Notes under the pieces: model-generated
Seen by the model: only the letters and a program-made list of their open reading frames with translations
Databases searched by the model: none
Told to the model about the DNA's origin: nothing
Assembly (NCBI GenBank): GCA_029448655.1
Contig: JACCLO010000073.1
Location: 1 to 50,254, forward strand
DNA from: Wolfiporia cocos
Lineage: Eukaryota; Basidiomycota; Agaricomycetes; Polyporales; Phaeolaceae
Direction of reading: 5' to 3'
Length of the DNA: 50,254 nucleotides
In this document: in pieces, positions 17,417-27,186 of the stretch
How positions within the stretch are numbered: position 1 is the first letter of the stretch
Layout: each line of letters starts with the position of its first letter
Position numbers and translations under genes: made by a program

Positions 17417-20400
17417 GAGAAAGCAGCGCATGTAATTACCTCGTTCGAGAAGAATCGATCCCTCTTCATTCCGGTAATCATGACGCTGGCAAAACCCGTG
17501 AAGTGCAATGCACTAATCGACTCAGGAGCAATGTCAAACCTGATCCACAGCAGAGTGGTAGAAAAATACAAGGTGCCCACGCAACCCTTGAAGAACCCGA
17601 TTATCGTCAAAAATGTTGACGGAACAGAAAACAAAGATGGGCGAATAGACCGAGAAGCCACCATACTACTACGATATCCGAAGACCCAGAAAACGCGAAA
17701 GGTCCGATTCTTGGTAGGATCGATCGGAACAGAGAATATGATTCTAGGGTATGGATGGCTAAAAGACGAAAACCCCACAATCGACTGGAAGGACCAAACA
17801 GTCGATGTACGATCAATACTAGGGGCAGAAGAAAAGAAACCGGAAGCCACGATCCAAATGGATACGGTGGAAATGGTAGTTGCTCCAGAAGGGAAAATTC
17901 CGACAAGGGGAACCCAAGAAGCCGCAGGGTATGACCTTTACGCTGCAGAAGAAACCGAGATTCCCGCCGGAGGATGGAAACTCGTCTCCACAGGAGTAAA
18001 AATGAAGATCCCGAAGGGATCGTATGGAAGGTTGGCCGGACGATCAGGCAACACCCTCAGACACGGACTGGTAGTACAGGCCGGAATCATAGACTCGGAC
18101 TACCGAGGAGACGTCGGAGCCATCGTCTTCAACTATTCAGACAAAGCACATAGAATTATCCCGGGCATGCGAATAGCCCAGATAATTTTCGAACGACACC
18201 TAACCCCCGACATTTTGGAGGTCGAGGACCTAGATGAAACAGAACGAGGGGAGAAAGGATTTGGATCTACGGACCAGCCAGAAGAAACAGCACAGCGGCT
18301 CTATACTCCTGAGGAGTACGAAGCGATCCGACGCTTTGCAAAAGATAACCCTAGGATCATAGGAGAGAAAGGGGAAACACGAAAGAAGTTCCGAACAAAG
18401 ATACAAATCATCAATGCTGTCAGGAAAGCGCTGACGAAGTCCCAAGAATTCGCACAGAAAACCCCTGAACCAGAACGAACAATTGAGGAAATGGTCCCGA
18501 AACACCTACTAGACTTTACCAAGGTGTTCAGTAAGGAGTCCGCAGCGGCGTTCCCCCCGTCGAGACCATGGGACCACGCAATCGAATTAAAACCCGATTT
18601 CGTGCCGAAGGACTGCAAAGTCTATGCACTGTTGCCTAAAGAGCAACAGGCGCTGGACGAATTCCTAAAAGAAAACCTGGCCAAGGGATTCATAGTCCCT
18701 TCAAAATCCCCGATGGCGTCACCATTCTTCTTCGTCCCAAAGAAAGACAGCGGCCTACGACCCTGTCAAGATTATCGATATCTGAACGAAGGAACGATAA
18801 AGAACGTCTATCCCTTGCCATTAATCTCGGAGCTCCTGGAAAAGCTAAAAGGAGCAAAGATTTTCACGAAAATGGACCTTAGAGCGGGGTACAACAACGT
18901 GCGAATCAAGAAAGGAGACGAATGGAAAGCGGCCTTCAAAACAAACCGAAGGTTGTACGAACCCACGGTTATGTTTTTCGGATTGTGCAATGCACCCGGG
19001 ACCTTTCAGGCAATGATGAACGAAATCCTGAAAGAAGAAATCTTCGAAGGATGGGTGCTTGTTTACATGGACGATATCCTCATTTTCTCAGAAGACGAGA
19101 AAACACACAAGGAACGGGAACGGCGAATCCTTCAGAGATTGGTGGATAACCATCTCTTTGTGAAACCCGAGAAATGCGCCTTCGGTGTCGACAGAGTCGA
19201 ATTTCTAGGACTAGTCATCACCCCAGGAAACATCCAGATGGACCCAGCGAAACTCAATAGGATTAAAGAGTGGCCGACTCCCCGAAATCTCAAGGAAGTC
19301 AGATCCTTCCTAGGATTTGCAAACTTCTATCGGAAATTTATCGATCACTACTCAACGCACGCCCGACCCCTGGTGGATCTCACGAAAACGGTCACAGGGA
19401 CAGGATTCCAGTGGACGGATAAAGAACAAAAGGCGTTCGACTTCATGAAGCAGGCATTCACAACGGCGCCCGCACTAGGAACGCCAGACAAGGAGAAACC
19501 ATTCATCCTCGAAACAGACGCATCTCAGTTTGCCACAGGGGCAGTGCTAAAACAGACAGATGAAACGGGGCGTGAACGGCCAGTGGGATATCTCTCACAA
19601 TCCCTGACATCCACAGAACGGAACTACGAAATCTATGATCGCGAACTACTCGGAATAGTCCGAGCACTAGAAGAATGGCGGCACCTGTTAGAAGGAGCAC
19701 CGCATCGGATCTTGATCCGAAGCGATCATCAGAACCTGACGTACTGGAGAAGCGCACAGCGCCTAAATCGGCGACAAGCGAGATGGCATCTATTCCTCTC
19801 GCAATTCGACCTGAAATTACAACACATCCCCGGGAGGAAACTAGTCATGGCCGACACATTGTCCAGGTTGTATCACCTAGACGAAAGCAACGAAGACAAC
19901 GAGGGAATCACCATGATTCCAAATGAACTCGTCGTCCACGCAATCCAGATCCCGATCATCGATCGAATCAAGAACGCCAACGATCGAGATGAATCTGCGG
20001 AACAGGCGATCCGTGCTCTAGGGGGCACAGACGAATTCCCCGCAAGAACCACCGCAGATGAATGGCAACAAACGGATGGGATACTGCTCTACAGGGGCAG
20101 GATGTACGTGCCAAAAGATGAGGGCCTTCGACGGGACGTCATTTCAAAATACCACGACACGATCCCGGCCGGACACCCTGGGATCTGGGGTACAACAGTA
20201 CAGGTTAAGACCCACTTTTGGTGGCCTGACATGGGAACAATGATACCGGAATACGTCCGAGGCTGTGCAATCTGTCAACAGATGAAACCTGATAGGAACC
20301 CGCTAAAACCCCCTTTACAGCCAATACCGACACGGGAGGACGCCCTTCCCTTCTCACAGTGCTCGGTCGATTTTGTCACCGACCTGCCAAGAGTCGGAAA

Positions 20401-20782
20401 ATATGACTCCATGATGGTGATTGTCGACCATGGCCTATCCAAGGCCATCTCTCTCACCCCATGCGACAAAACAATCACGAGCGAAGGGGCCGCAGAAATA
20501 TTCCATCGAAAGATATACTCACAATACGGCATTCCCCGAAAGATCATTTCAGACAGGGGACCACAGTTCGCATCGAAACTGTTCAAGGAATTATGCAAGC
20601 TGCAGGGAACGGAATCTGCGATGAGTACGGCGTACCATCCACAGACCGACGGACAAACGGAAAGGATGAATCAACAAATCGAAGTGTACCTTCGTATCTA
20701 TTGCATGAACGACCCTTTCCAATGGGTACAACGACTACCCGACGTCGAATTTGCGCACAACACCAAGCGAACCGAAAACTGA
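17381..20782 (+). CDS. pol: Element C Pol: protease, dUTPase, RT, RNase H, integrase core
   Basis: From the frameshift the frame runs to TGA at 20780-20782; the first ATG is at 17480. Domains in order: aspartic protease (CNALIDSGAMSNLI, then ILGYGWLKDENP); dUTPase at about 17864-18275 with all five family motifs (AGYDLYAAEE, GRLAGRSGN, GIIDSDYRGDV, GMRIAQIIFE, RGEKGFGSTD); RT with YMDDILIF; RNase H with ETDASQFATGAVL and NYEIYDRELLGIVRALEEW; HHCC zinc region with HPGIWGT...CAICQQMK; and the integrase core with SVDFVTDLP, SDRGPQFAS and TAYHPQTDGQTER. The stop falls where relatives continue into the integrase C-terminus, and the next codons are homologous in the same frame, so it is most simply a nonsense mutation. 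The dUTPase between protease and RT is the unusual part. Confidence 0.9.
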   Translation, partial: FCLGGKPTVLPSEKAAHVITSFEKNRSLFIPVIMTLAKPVKCNALIDSGAMSNLIHSRVVEKYKVPTQPLKNPIIVKNVDGTENKDGRIDREATILLRYPKTQKTRKVRFLVGSIGTENMILGYGWLKDENPTIDWKDQTVDVRSILGAEEKKPEATIQMDTVEMVVAPEGKIPTRGTQEAAGYDLYAAEETEIPAGGWKLVSTGVKMKIPKGSYGRLAGRSGNTLRHGLVVQAGIIDSDYRGDVGAIVFNYSDKAHRIIPGMRIAQIIFERHLTPDILEVEDLDETERGEKGFGSTDQPEETAQRLYTPEEYEAIRRFAKDNPRIIGEKGETRKKFRTKIQIINAVRKALTKSQEFAQKTPEPERTIEEMVPKHLLDFTKVFSKESAAAFPPSRPWDHAIELKPDFVPKDCKVYALLPKEQQALDEFLKENLAKGFIVPSKSPMASPFFFVPKKDSGLRPCQDYRYLNEGTIKNVYPLPLISELLEKLKGAKIFTKMDLRAGYNNVRIKKGDEWKAAFKTNRRLYEPTVMFFGLCNAPGTFQAMMNEILKEEIFEGWVLVYMDDILIFSEDEKTHKERERRILQRLVDNHLFVKPEKCAFGVDRVEFLGLVITPGNIQMDPAKLNRIKEWPTPRNLKEVRSFLGFANFYRKFIDHYSTHARPLVDLTKTVTGTGFQWTDKEQKAFDFMKQAFTTAPALGTPDKEKPFILETDASQFATGAVLKQTDETGRERPVGYLSQSLTSTERNYEIYDRELLGIVRALEEWRHLLEGAPHRILIRSDHQNLTYWRSAQRLNRRQARWHLFLSQFDLKLQHIPGRKLVMADTLSRLYHLDESNEDNEGITMIPNELVVHAIQIPIIDRIKNANDRDESAEQAIRALGGTDEFPARTTADEWQQTDGILLYRGRMYVPKDEGLRRDVISKYHDTIPAGHPGIWGTTVQVKTHFWWPDMGTMIPEYVRGCAICQQMKPDRNPLKPPLQPIPTREDALPFSQCSVDFVTDLPRVGKYDSMMVIVDHGLSKAISLTPCDKTITSEGAAEIFHRKIYSQYGIPRKIISDRGPQFASKLFKELCKLQGTESAMSTAYHPQTDGQTERMNQQIEVYLRIYCMNDPFQWVQRLPDVEFAHNTKRTEN
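17864..18275 (+). other. dUTPase domain inside element C pol
   Basis: It would hydrolyse dUTP to dUMP and pyrophosphate, keeping uracil out of the cDNA. Motif I has AAGYDLYAAEE, motif II RLAGRSGN, motif III IIDSDYRGDV (catalytic Asp and stacking Tyr present), motif IV GMRIAQIIF, and motif V the P-loop-like RGEKGFGSTD. Order and spacing fit a trimeric dUTPase of usual length, and no key residue is missing. Confidence 0.9.
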
Positions 20783-22387
20783 CCTGCGCCCCTTGAAATA
20801 ATCTTGGGTTATATTCCAAGGGGATTCCCAGACTACGACAGGGTAGGAAACGTCCTGGCAGCAGTTGACAGGATCAAAAAGATCAAAGAGGCGCGAAAGA
20901 TGGCATTCATCGCGCACGAACTAGCTCAGAAAAGAATGGCGGGACGTTTCCTCCGAGAATTACCGAAGCTCGAGAAAGGAGACAAGGTTTGGCTCGACGC
21001 AAAGAACCTAACCATCCCCTACGAATCTAACAAGCTAGCACCAAAAAGGGAAGGACCCTTCACCATCACAGAAAAGATGGGACCCACGACATACCGGCTG
21101 CAGTTACCGGCGAACTGGAAAATTCATCCGGTATTCCATGCTGCCTTACTAAAACCATTCAAAGAAACAAGGGTGCACGGACCCAATTACCTACGGCCGC
21201 CACCTGATATCATCAAGGGACAGGAGGAATACGAAGTCGAAGCCATCTTGGCTGACAGATGGAAAGGAAAGAAGCATCAATACTTCGTCAAGTGGAAAGG
21301 CTATGCCACAGCCGACAATTCATGGGAAGACGAGGCGAACTTGGAGCACTCCAAGGAGCTGATAAAAGACTACCACAGGACGAGAGTCAGGACAACCCCG
21401 ACACTCGAAAACAGGACAGTAATAGTATGTCGACGACTCGCCACCAGCTCCCCCGCCGAACCACGACCCCCGGCGATGCAGATCGTCGAGAAGGCCGACC
21501 GCGAGGTACGCCACCAAGAAGGTACTCCCCCCAGCATCTGCAGAGTAGACACGCCCTCCTCTGGTACAGGGCCGAGGGACCTTTTGCTGGCCGAGCCGAT
21601 GGCTGGTCGGCCCTCTTCGACATCGCGCAGGACCTCACACACGTCTACAGCTCGTACCAGAACATCACCGAGGACCTTGTCCGAATGGAGGGGCAGATCA
21701 GAGCGCAGAGAGAGGGACTCGAATTACTCACCAACAGACTTATCGACAGATTGGCCGCCACCACGACGGCCCGACTACGACACGCGCTCAACGACTTCGA
21801 GGATCGCGAGCACGTTACTCCCGGTCGACCCGAATACACACCACGACCCGCCTGCTTTTTCACCCCCGACGAACGACGCCGAGTTGCAAGGCCGTTTGAT
21901 TTTATGGAGGGCGATAGAGTATTATTTCCACTGCCTACCAAGACTCAGAGAGCCCGCCGAACAGGAGTTAGAGACCCGACGCCACGTATTCCTGGTATGG
22001 GAGGCAACGGGAGACGTGAACCACCTGCACGCCCGACGAGCCCTAGGGCTACCCCAGAACGACAGCGAAGAGCGAATAGCACGCCGCCTATTCGACGATC
22101 TCCATCGGTGCAGAGCATTACCCGCGAGGAGTTCGAGCGAGGTGCGAGGGAGCACGAACGAGACACCGCCTCCTTACCCACATGGGCGCAACGGAACCTC
22201 CACCGCGCCGCTCACCACTGGAGATACCGACACAACGAATATCTCAGAGATATCCCTTTTCCTACGGGTACCAGCAAGGCCCTCGCCTGAACAACCCTGT
22301 CGGCAGTGCGGATCCGCTAGCCACTGGATCCTCGACTGCCCCGACTATATTTGCAGAGCTTGTGGGCTCAATCAACCAGGTCATTGA
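20783..22387 (+). CDS. pol: Element C Pol C-terminus: integrase end, chromodomain, tail with zinc knuckle
   Basis: This continues the pol frame beyond the TGA. The integrase C-terminal part shows GDKVWLDAKNL, FTITEKMGPTTYRLQLP and HPVFHAALLKPF. A chromodomain follows at about 21230-21385 (YEVEAILADRW..., YFVKWKGY, NSWEDEANL), which in chromoviruses directs integration through histone marks. Past about 21420 the frame is low-complexity and Ser/Thr/Arg-rich. It then becomes protein-like again near 21850 and ends with CRQCGSASHWILDC and a second CRACGLNQPGH cut by the stop. The tail is longer than in usual chromoviruses, and overlapping frames there look equally coding (see next feature). Confidence 0.75.
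   Translation, partial: PAPLEIILGYIPRGFPDYDRVGNVLAAVDRIKKIKEARKMAFIAHELAQKRMAGRFLRELPKLEKGDKVWLDAKNLTIPYESNKLAPKREGPFTITEKMGPTTYRLQLPANWKIHPVFHAALLKPFKETRVHGPNYLRPPPDIIKGQEEYEVEAILADRWKGKKHQYFVKWKGYATADNSWEDEANLEHSKELIKDYHRTRVRTTPTLENRTVIVCRRLATSSPAEPRPPAMQIVEKADREVRHQEGTPPSICRVDTPSSGTGPRDLLLAEPMAGRPSSTSRRTSHTSTARTRTSPRTLSEWRGRSERRERDSNYSPTDLSTDWPPPRRPDYDTRSTTSRIASTLLPVDPNTHHDPPAFSPPTNDAELQGRLILWRAIEYYFHCLPRLREPAEQELETRRHVFLVWEATGDVNHLHARRALGLPQNDSEERIARRLFDDLHRCRALPARSSSEVRGSTNETPPPYPHGRNGTSTAPLTTGDTDTTNISEISLFLRVPARPSPEQPCRQCGSASHWILDCPDYICRACGLNQPGH
21427..22290 (+). CDS. Possible third ORF of element C overlapping the pol tail
   Basis: A long frame, -1 relative to pol, is open over this stretch; the first ATG past the chromodomain is at 21427. 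Between roughly 21560 and 21830 it has a helical, coiled-coil-like composition (DLVRMEGQIRAQREGLELL, NRLIDRLAATTTARLRHAL), where the pol frame is low-complexity. Further right the pol frame looks better. A third frame is open to 22544. Either an extra ORF has suffered frameshifts, or the element encodes overlapping proteins. No function can be given; it is not an obvious envelope protein (no signal peptide or membrane segment seen). Confidence 0.35.
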   Translation: MSTTRHQLPRRTTTPGDADRREGRPRGTPPRRYSPQHLQSRHALLWYRAEGPFAGRADGWSALFDIAQDLTHVYSSYQNITEDLVRMEGQIRAQREGLELLTNRLIDRLAATTTARLRHALNDFEDREHVTPGRPEYTPRPACFFTPDERRRVARPFDFMEGDRVLFPLPTKTQRARRTGVRDPTPRIPGMGGNGRREPPARPTSPRATPERQRRANSTPPIRRSPSVQSITREEFERGAREHERDTASLPTWAQRNLHRAAHHWRYRHNEYLRDIPFPTGTSKALA

Positions 22388-22530
22388 CAGAATGAATGCC
22401 GCCAACACTTCGTATGGCGAACTCCTACGACCCCGTCCCTCAGCGGGAACGGCGACATCTACAATGAACAGGACGCCGAGGCACTCTGAAGAGAGGAACT
22501 TGGAAAATTCGTCGAGGCCGACGAATGCAT

Positions 22531-22544
22531 CTAGGAGGGGCTGA
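22531..22544 (+). other. Polypurine tract of element C
   Basis: CTAGGAGGGGCTGA directly precedes the 3' LTR; AGGAGGGG is the probable plus-strand primer. Confidence 0.55.
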
Positions 22545-23260
22545 TGTTACGGTTATTTTAATTTTTCGATATCGACAGAACTCACCACCGGGCGAATACG
22601 TACAGGGACTTGTTTGCGCAACCAACCCCCTGGCTACTCGTGACTCTACTGGGCGCATCCCCAGTTGTATTAGCATGTAGGGCGCGTTTCACCATTTGGC
22701 AGATCCAACTCTGCCCACCGTTTCACCTTCATCGTTCATTTAGCCTTATCGATGGTGTTCAACCACCATCATCCCTATCTATCCGTTTTCGGATACATCA
22801 CTCATACTTATCAAACGTTTGATACTATTAGCGTAGATAGTAGCGGTGGCATCTTGGATAGACTTGACCCCCTAAAATACCCAGCGTAGTATAAAAGCTC
22901 ATGTACTTATTGTCAAGGCTCTTCAGCTCGACCTTGTTGTATAAACAAGAAGTCTTATACTTGTTTCTCAAACGTAGGAAACTACGCCTCAGTATTCTCA
23001 CTCGAGACAACCGAACGACTAAGTCCTCGAAGTGCACACTGACTTCTCGGACTTAGCGAGTCTTATATTCTTTCGACTCGCACCCTGAACAGATTATATC
23101 CTCTAACGCGTTATTGGATATTATACGATCTCTAGGAACTTCACCTAGGACTTGAAGGCATCTAACGAGCATTTGCCTTGCATACGGCTATACGCCCACG
23201 TGCAGAAGAACGATCTATATTCGCGACTCGAATATACGAAGGAGTGTTCGACCCGTAACA
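22545..23260 (+). repeat. 3' LTR of element C
   Basis: It matches 14792-15505 with substitutions and small indels, ends in CGTAACA, and is followed by the GGGAG duplication. Confidence 0.9.
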
Positions 23261-23699
23261 GGGAGGGGCTGCTGATCTACTGGTGTCTGCTGCCTGAGAA
23301 TTGGCACCTGACTCAGGGGGATTCTAACAGTACTCCTCCCTCATCGTGGTGCAAGAGGAAAGGGTCTGCATGCAACTATACGTTGAGTCTCACACTGCAT
23401 GGGCAAGCACGCGGAGATGACGCTGACAGCTCTTCCATGGCCGTTGAGGACTCTGGTGCGACGGATGTGTCGGCCGAGCGGACGGGTGCGGACCAAGTCA
23501 AACGCATCATTATCAAGGAGCAGTATTGCTAGACTGTCATGAGCATGTCACGACCATGTGCCATAATAGCTTAAGTACTGAGACCCACCGATGCCAACAG
23601 AGTTGGCATTGTGCCCTTTTGGTGCAATGGTTATTGCATTACGGCTGGAGAATTGTATTGGGTCCACACCAGCACGTGATATAGACCAAATGCATCAAT

Positions 23700-23930
23700 G
23701 AAATCGTTCACTACATCAAGATCAATGCCTACCTCGAGAAGCACAATATCCCCCACTATGCTTTGGCTAAGATGCTGTACGGCGAGGACCTGGGGGAGAC
23801 GTCCATTTTCCACGTCACCATATCTGCAACAGCCAAGTATATTAAGAATGGACCGCAGAATGAGCGAAGCCACATGCAAATCGTTCTCGACATTGTCAGA
23901 GAGCCAACATATCCATACAATATATGAGGA
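23700..23930 (+). pseudogene. Unidentified gene fragment
   Basis: One frame reads as ordinary protein, IVHYIKINAYLEKHN then LAKMLYGEDLGETSIFHVT and so on, ending PTYPYNI and TGA. No start, no recognisable extension on either side and no splice pattern was found. The composition is clearly coding-like compared with its surroundings. I do not recognise the family. Confidence 0.35.
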
Positions 23931-24519
23931 ATCATCAACCTGTGGTGACCCGTTAAAACCATGCTTAGAGACATGTGAGCTGGGGTCATGCAATCCATAC
24001 CGCTGACCACTGTGGCATATTGCTCGAGATTGTATTTGCATCGTGATACACAAGTTGCAATCATATGACTGCTCGGATCTCAAGCCGGTGTATACCGCCT
24101 TTCGATGCAGCACACAGCGTCAGATTTCAATGTGCAATATTACAATCTGGCCTTGCAGCTTGTTGCACCATCGAACATCTGCAAGTGTTGCTGCCCATAT
24201 AATCACGACAAAGGTACATAATTCAAAACAGGTGCAAGGGAGTCATACATGTCTAATGCAAAAAAAGGAAAGCACGGACCACCGCCAGTGTCTGGATTTA
24301 ATTTAACTGGGCTGTGGCTGATCTGATGCCTCCGTATGCGACTTCAGACTGTCTGCATGGTGTCCAGCGCGCAACAATGCATCGCTTGCAAATCACCGAA
24401 ACCATGATCAGCCGTAGTATTTTTGGTTGTATGCATTGCTGGTATAGTCACATCGAGAATGGAAACTACATACAAATGTAGCGAGAGAAGGAGGAGTGAA
24501 GCATTCTTTGAAACAACGA
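23931..24519 (+). other. No gene seen
   Basis: Only short uninformative frames; no repeats with sharp ends were found. Confidence 0.4.
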
Positions 24520-25607
24520 TCAGACATGGGTTTCTCGTGGCCACCACGAATCAAGCAGTTCGCGGTCATCCTCAGCTTCAATTGGACCACAGGGCCGACC
24601 AGGCCAACCGATGGACTCGTTGCGCATCGCAGGGTAGAATACCTGACTGGCTTTGCCCGCCCAATCAAAGTCGACAACCTTGATCTCCGCTTTTTCTTCG
24701 TCAACGATCCGCGCCATGATATTGCTCGACCTAAGGTCGCCGTGTACGAAGCCCTTTTTCTTGAGCAATTTCAGAACATTCTCCAATGATTCCCGTATAG
24801 CCTTACGGCACAGAGGGGTTAAATCACGTAAGAGGTCGTGTAAGCGCTTCCAATCCCCATCCAAGTGGTCCATGATGTAGGCAACAGGAGCACCTTCCAA
24901 GCAGACACACCCATGGAGGGTAGGCACGAGGCCTTCCTTCGCCAGAAGTCGATGTATGTCTTCGCCATAGGAACCGCTGACAAGCTTGACAACCACAGGT
25001 GTCTGCTCCGGCAACTTCTCCCGTGCAGAGGTCGTCGACAACGTTGCTGTGAACAGCACTCGGTTGTTGAGATCGACGACAAGAGGCTTCTTGAATGTGA
25101 GGGTCCCAGTGCTTGGTTTGTCGGCAGCGGTGTCGGCAGCGGTGTCGGCATACAGCGTGCAGGATGAGTAGATTTGAGGGGTGCCACAAGGGAATGAGGG
25201 TGGTTCAGCGGTTGATGAAGCCAGCCTGTAGGACGACATTAACCTGATCCCACAGTGGCATTATTGTGTTGGGCAACGTACTCCTTCAGCTCCTCTACTC
25301 CTTTAGCGAGCGCATACAGCAACCGTGCGAGCTGATTCTGTCGCTCTTTGGTGACGTCTGGTAGCATACAATACATTGCACTTAGTGGTTCCACTATGTA
25401 ATCCTCTCCATCATAAAAACCGCCCTGCATGGACAGATGGGGTCCTGTGTGATAATCATAAGGGCGCCCAAGAACATGTATGTTTGGTTCAAAGTACATA
25501 CCCAACAAGCATGGGAGAAACATTGGTGCACCCGCCTTCATGCACATCGAAGAGTTTTGACCACAATCGAGTAGTCGTGCGCCACTTGCATGTAGACGTC
25601 ATAGCCA

Positions 25608-25612
25608 GTTTC
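25608..25612 (+). repeat. Target duplication GTTTC (left)
   Basis: Repeated at 26312-26316 on the other side of the solo LTR. Confidence 0.75.
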
Positions 25613-26311
25613 TGTCACAGATTTGGGACATGCCACTATTTTTCCCGTATTTTTACCTATTTATCTGGTATTTCTACAACCTTGTAGACATTTACGCTGC
25701 TAAGCGCCCGTCTACACGTACACGCAACCAAACAACACGTACACAACGCGGTATACGTCCACTTGTCATAACAACACGTACATAACACGCTTGTACGCGT
25801 CAATGACTCAGCGGACTAACCTCCGGTGTCACGCGCCTTACTCATATCCCGATACCGGGCTATGTCAGTACAATTGGATAAGCGGCCCGCTCGTTATCAC
25901 ATGCCAATGACCTTACGATTACTCATATCCCGATCCCGGAATATAATAATCACATGCATGGCTTACTAACGTAGCTACAGCCACTTCCACAACATGGACC
26001 TACGGTCCAAACAAACGATCTTACTGGTGCGGCCATTACCGGCGCACATGGTCTATGGTAGTTTACGACTAAACCATATTAGTTATGTCTGCGCACAGAC
26101 CACCTTCATGTTTGGCTCCCTTACCGGTAACCAAACAAAACATGTATATAAGTAGGGCTATCACTGCGGATAAGCCTTAGATTTGTTCTCTGCATTCGCA
26201 CAGTTACATACCATCTCTGCTTGCGCCCACTAGCCTCCTCACCAACCTTCTGCAACATCTTCAAGTCGTCTATAAGGTTATAGTGTGAGTCCCACAGTCT
26301 AGTCTGTGTCA
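25613..26311 (+). mobile_element. Solo LTR of the element B family (699 bp)
   Basis: It begins TGTCACAGATTTGGG and ends CTGTGTCA, with 5-bp duplication GTTTC. It shares its start with the LTR fragment at 8873-9250 and its last ~30 bp with element A. A TATATAA lies at 26145-26151. By analogy with A and C the transcript would start near 26179, which predicts a primer site close to GAGAACAAATC in full-length relatives. It interrupts the kinase-like gene in antisense. Confidence 0.8.
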
Positions 26312-26316
26312 GTTTC
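26312..26316 (+). repeat. Target duplication GTTTC (right)
   Basis: Matches 25608-25612. Confidence 0.75.
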
Positions 26317-27186
26317 GCCCGCCTCACGCTTGTCCTCACGCAGGCAAACTGGGAAGATCTCCTCCTCGTCCATGAACAACGTTGCATCCGGTTTGCATAC
26401 GGCACGGTCGAGTTTGGGAAAAAATTTGTGGTTGAGCCTAAAGTTAGGGAGCAGTCCTTGAACACATTCGTTAAATTTCGCTGTGCGTGCGTTCTCATCG
26501 TCGAACGGGTTTCCCATCTCGTTGCACAATAAGGCGGCAGCACGGATGGAGGCAACCGCGATAGGGTCATCGGTGGCTGAAGAAAGGTCTGTGCCAAGTC
26601 GAATTCGGAAAAGACGAAAGACATCGTGGAGCGTGCATATCGGCACACCGCTCTTTTCAACGGGACGCATACATAAGATGGCTGCGCGGGTTCTTTGTAC
26701 GTCTGCCCACACGTCCGTCTTGGCAAATTCTGATGGTGCAGGGAGGGAGTTGAGCAGTACCCTGAAATAAAAGGCAAGGTTCGCATATTGTGTATTCAAA
26801 TCATTCAGTTGTAACTCTTTTGAGTGCATGTCAGCTTGGGACTAGGGACGTCAGGAATAGATAGCAAGCCTACTTGCCATATCTGGGTAATCATCTGGGA
26901 TGTTGATATGTACTTCCAAGTACTGCATTTCACCCAACTCCTTCTCTCCAGGAGCAGAAGCTGCACTGACCACAAGTCCCATAATACTCATAGCGAGCTT
27001 AGCACCAACTGTACCAAGACCCTCCTCCTGCAGAAGCGGCAATATCTCTTTTTTTACATGTTCAATCAAGCGGTTGACCTTTTTGGCTGCCTCCTCGACT
27101 AAGCTCTTTAGAGTTTTGTATTGAGGACGCGGCTTCTTGCGTGGTGATGATGGGGTGTCACTGGGACGTTTCAAACCCGATGACAT

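Larger units (their letters stand above)
14792..23260 (+). mobile_element. Element C: near-complete chromodomain Ty3/Gypsy retrotransposon with dUTPase
   Basis: Two LTRs (714 and 716 bp) with perfect TGTTACG/CGTAACA ends flank gag and pol. The 5-bp duplication GGGAG occurs at 14787-14791 and 23261-23265. The interior order is self-priming site, leader, gag, predicted -1 frameshift, protease, dUTPase, RT, RNase H, integrase, chromodomain, extra C-terminal region, polypurine tract. The chromodomain marks it as a chromovirus. LTRs have diverged visibly and pol contains one in-frame stop, so this copy is probably dead, but it is the best-preserved element here. Confidence 0.9.
12747..23532 (+). 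pseudogene. Host gene exon split by the hAT copy and Gypsy element C
   Basis: Segments 12747-12994, 14744-14791 and 23266-23532 form one continuous open frame once the two elements and one copy of each target duplication are removed. The reading passes ...LDFLTLHPIHF, then SPWLFSRATQ-VGE, then GLLIYWCLLPENWHLTQ..., and ends at a TAG at 23530-23532. No stop occurs across the joins. I do not recognise the protein. The sequence upstream (12601-12790) is open in more than one frame, so the true 5' end is unknown. The gene must be inactive as it stands. Confidence 0.55.
24520..27186 (-). pseudogene. Protein-kinase-like gene of fungal type, split by a solo LTR
   Basis: Reading leftward, exon 1 (27186 to about 26870) starts MSSGLKRPSDTPSSPRKKPR, a basic nuclear-type N-terminus. 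A second block (26829 to 26312) has an all-helical region and ends ...EIFPVCLREDKREAGE. The frame resumes left of the LTR with ETGYDVYMQVAHDYSIVVK. Next comes a break of frame at about 25545, then GAPMFLPCLLG...YDYHTGPHLSMQGGFYDGED, and finally a kinase-like fold (25239-24520) with catalytic loop HGDLRSSNIM and DFDWAG in the DFG position. The arrangement recalls the mushroom-expanded FunK1-like and related kinase families. The solo LTR plus the frameshift make it a pseudogene, unless alternative splicing rescues part of it. Confidence 0.6.
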
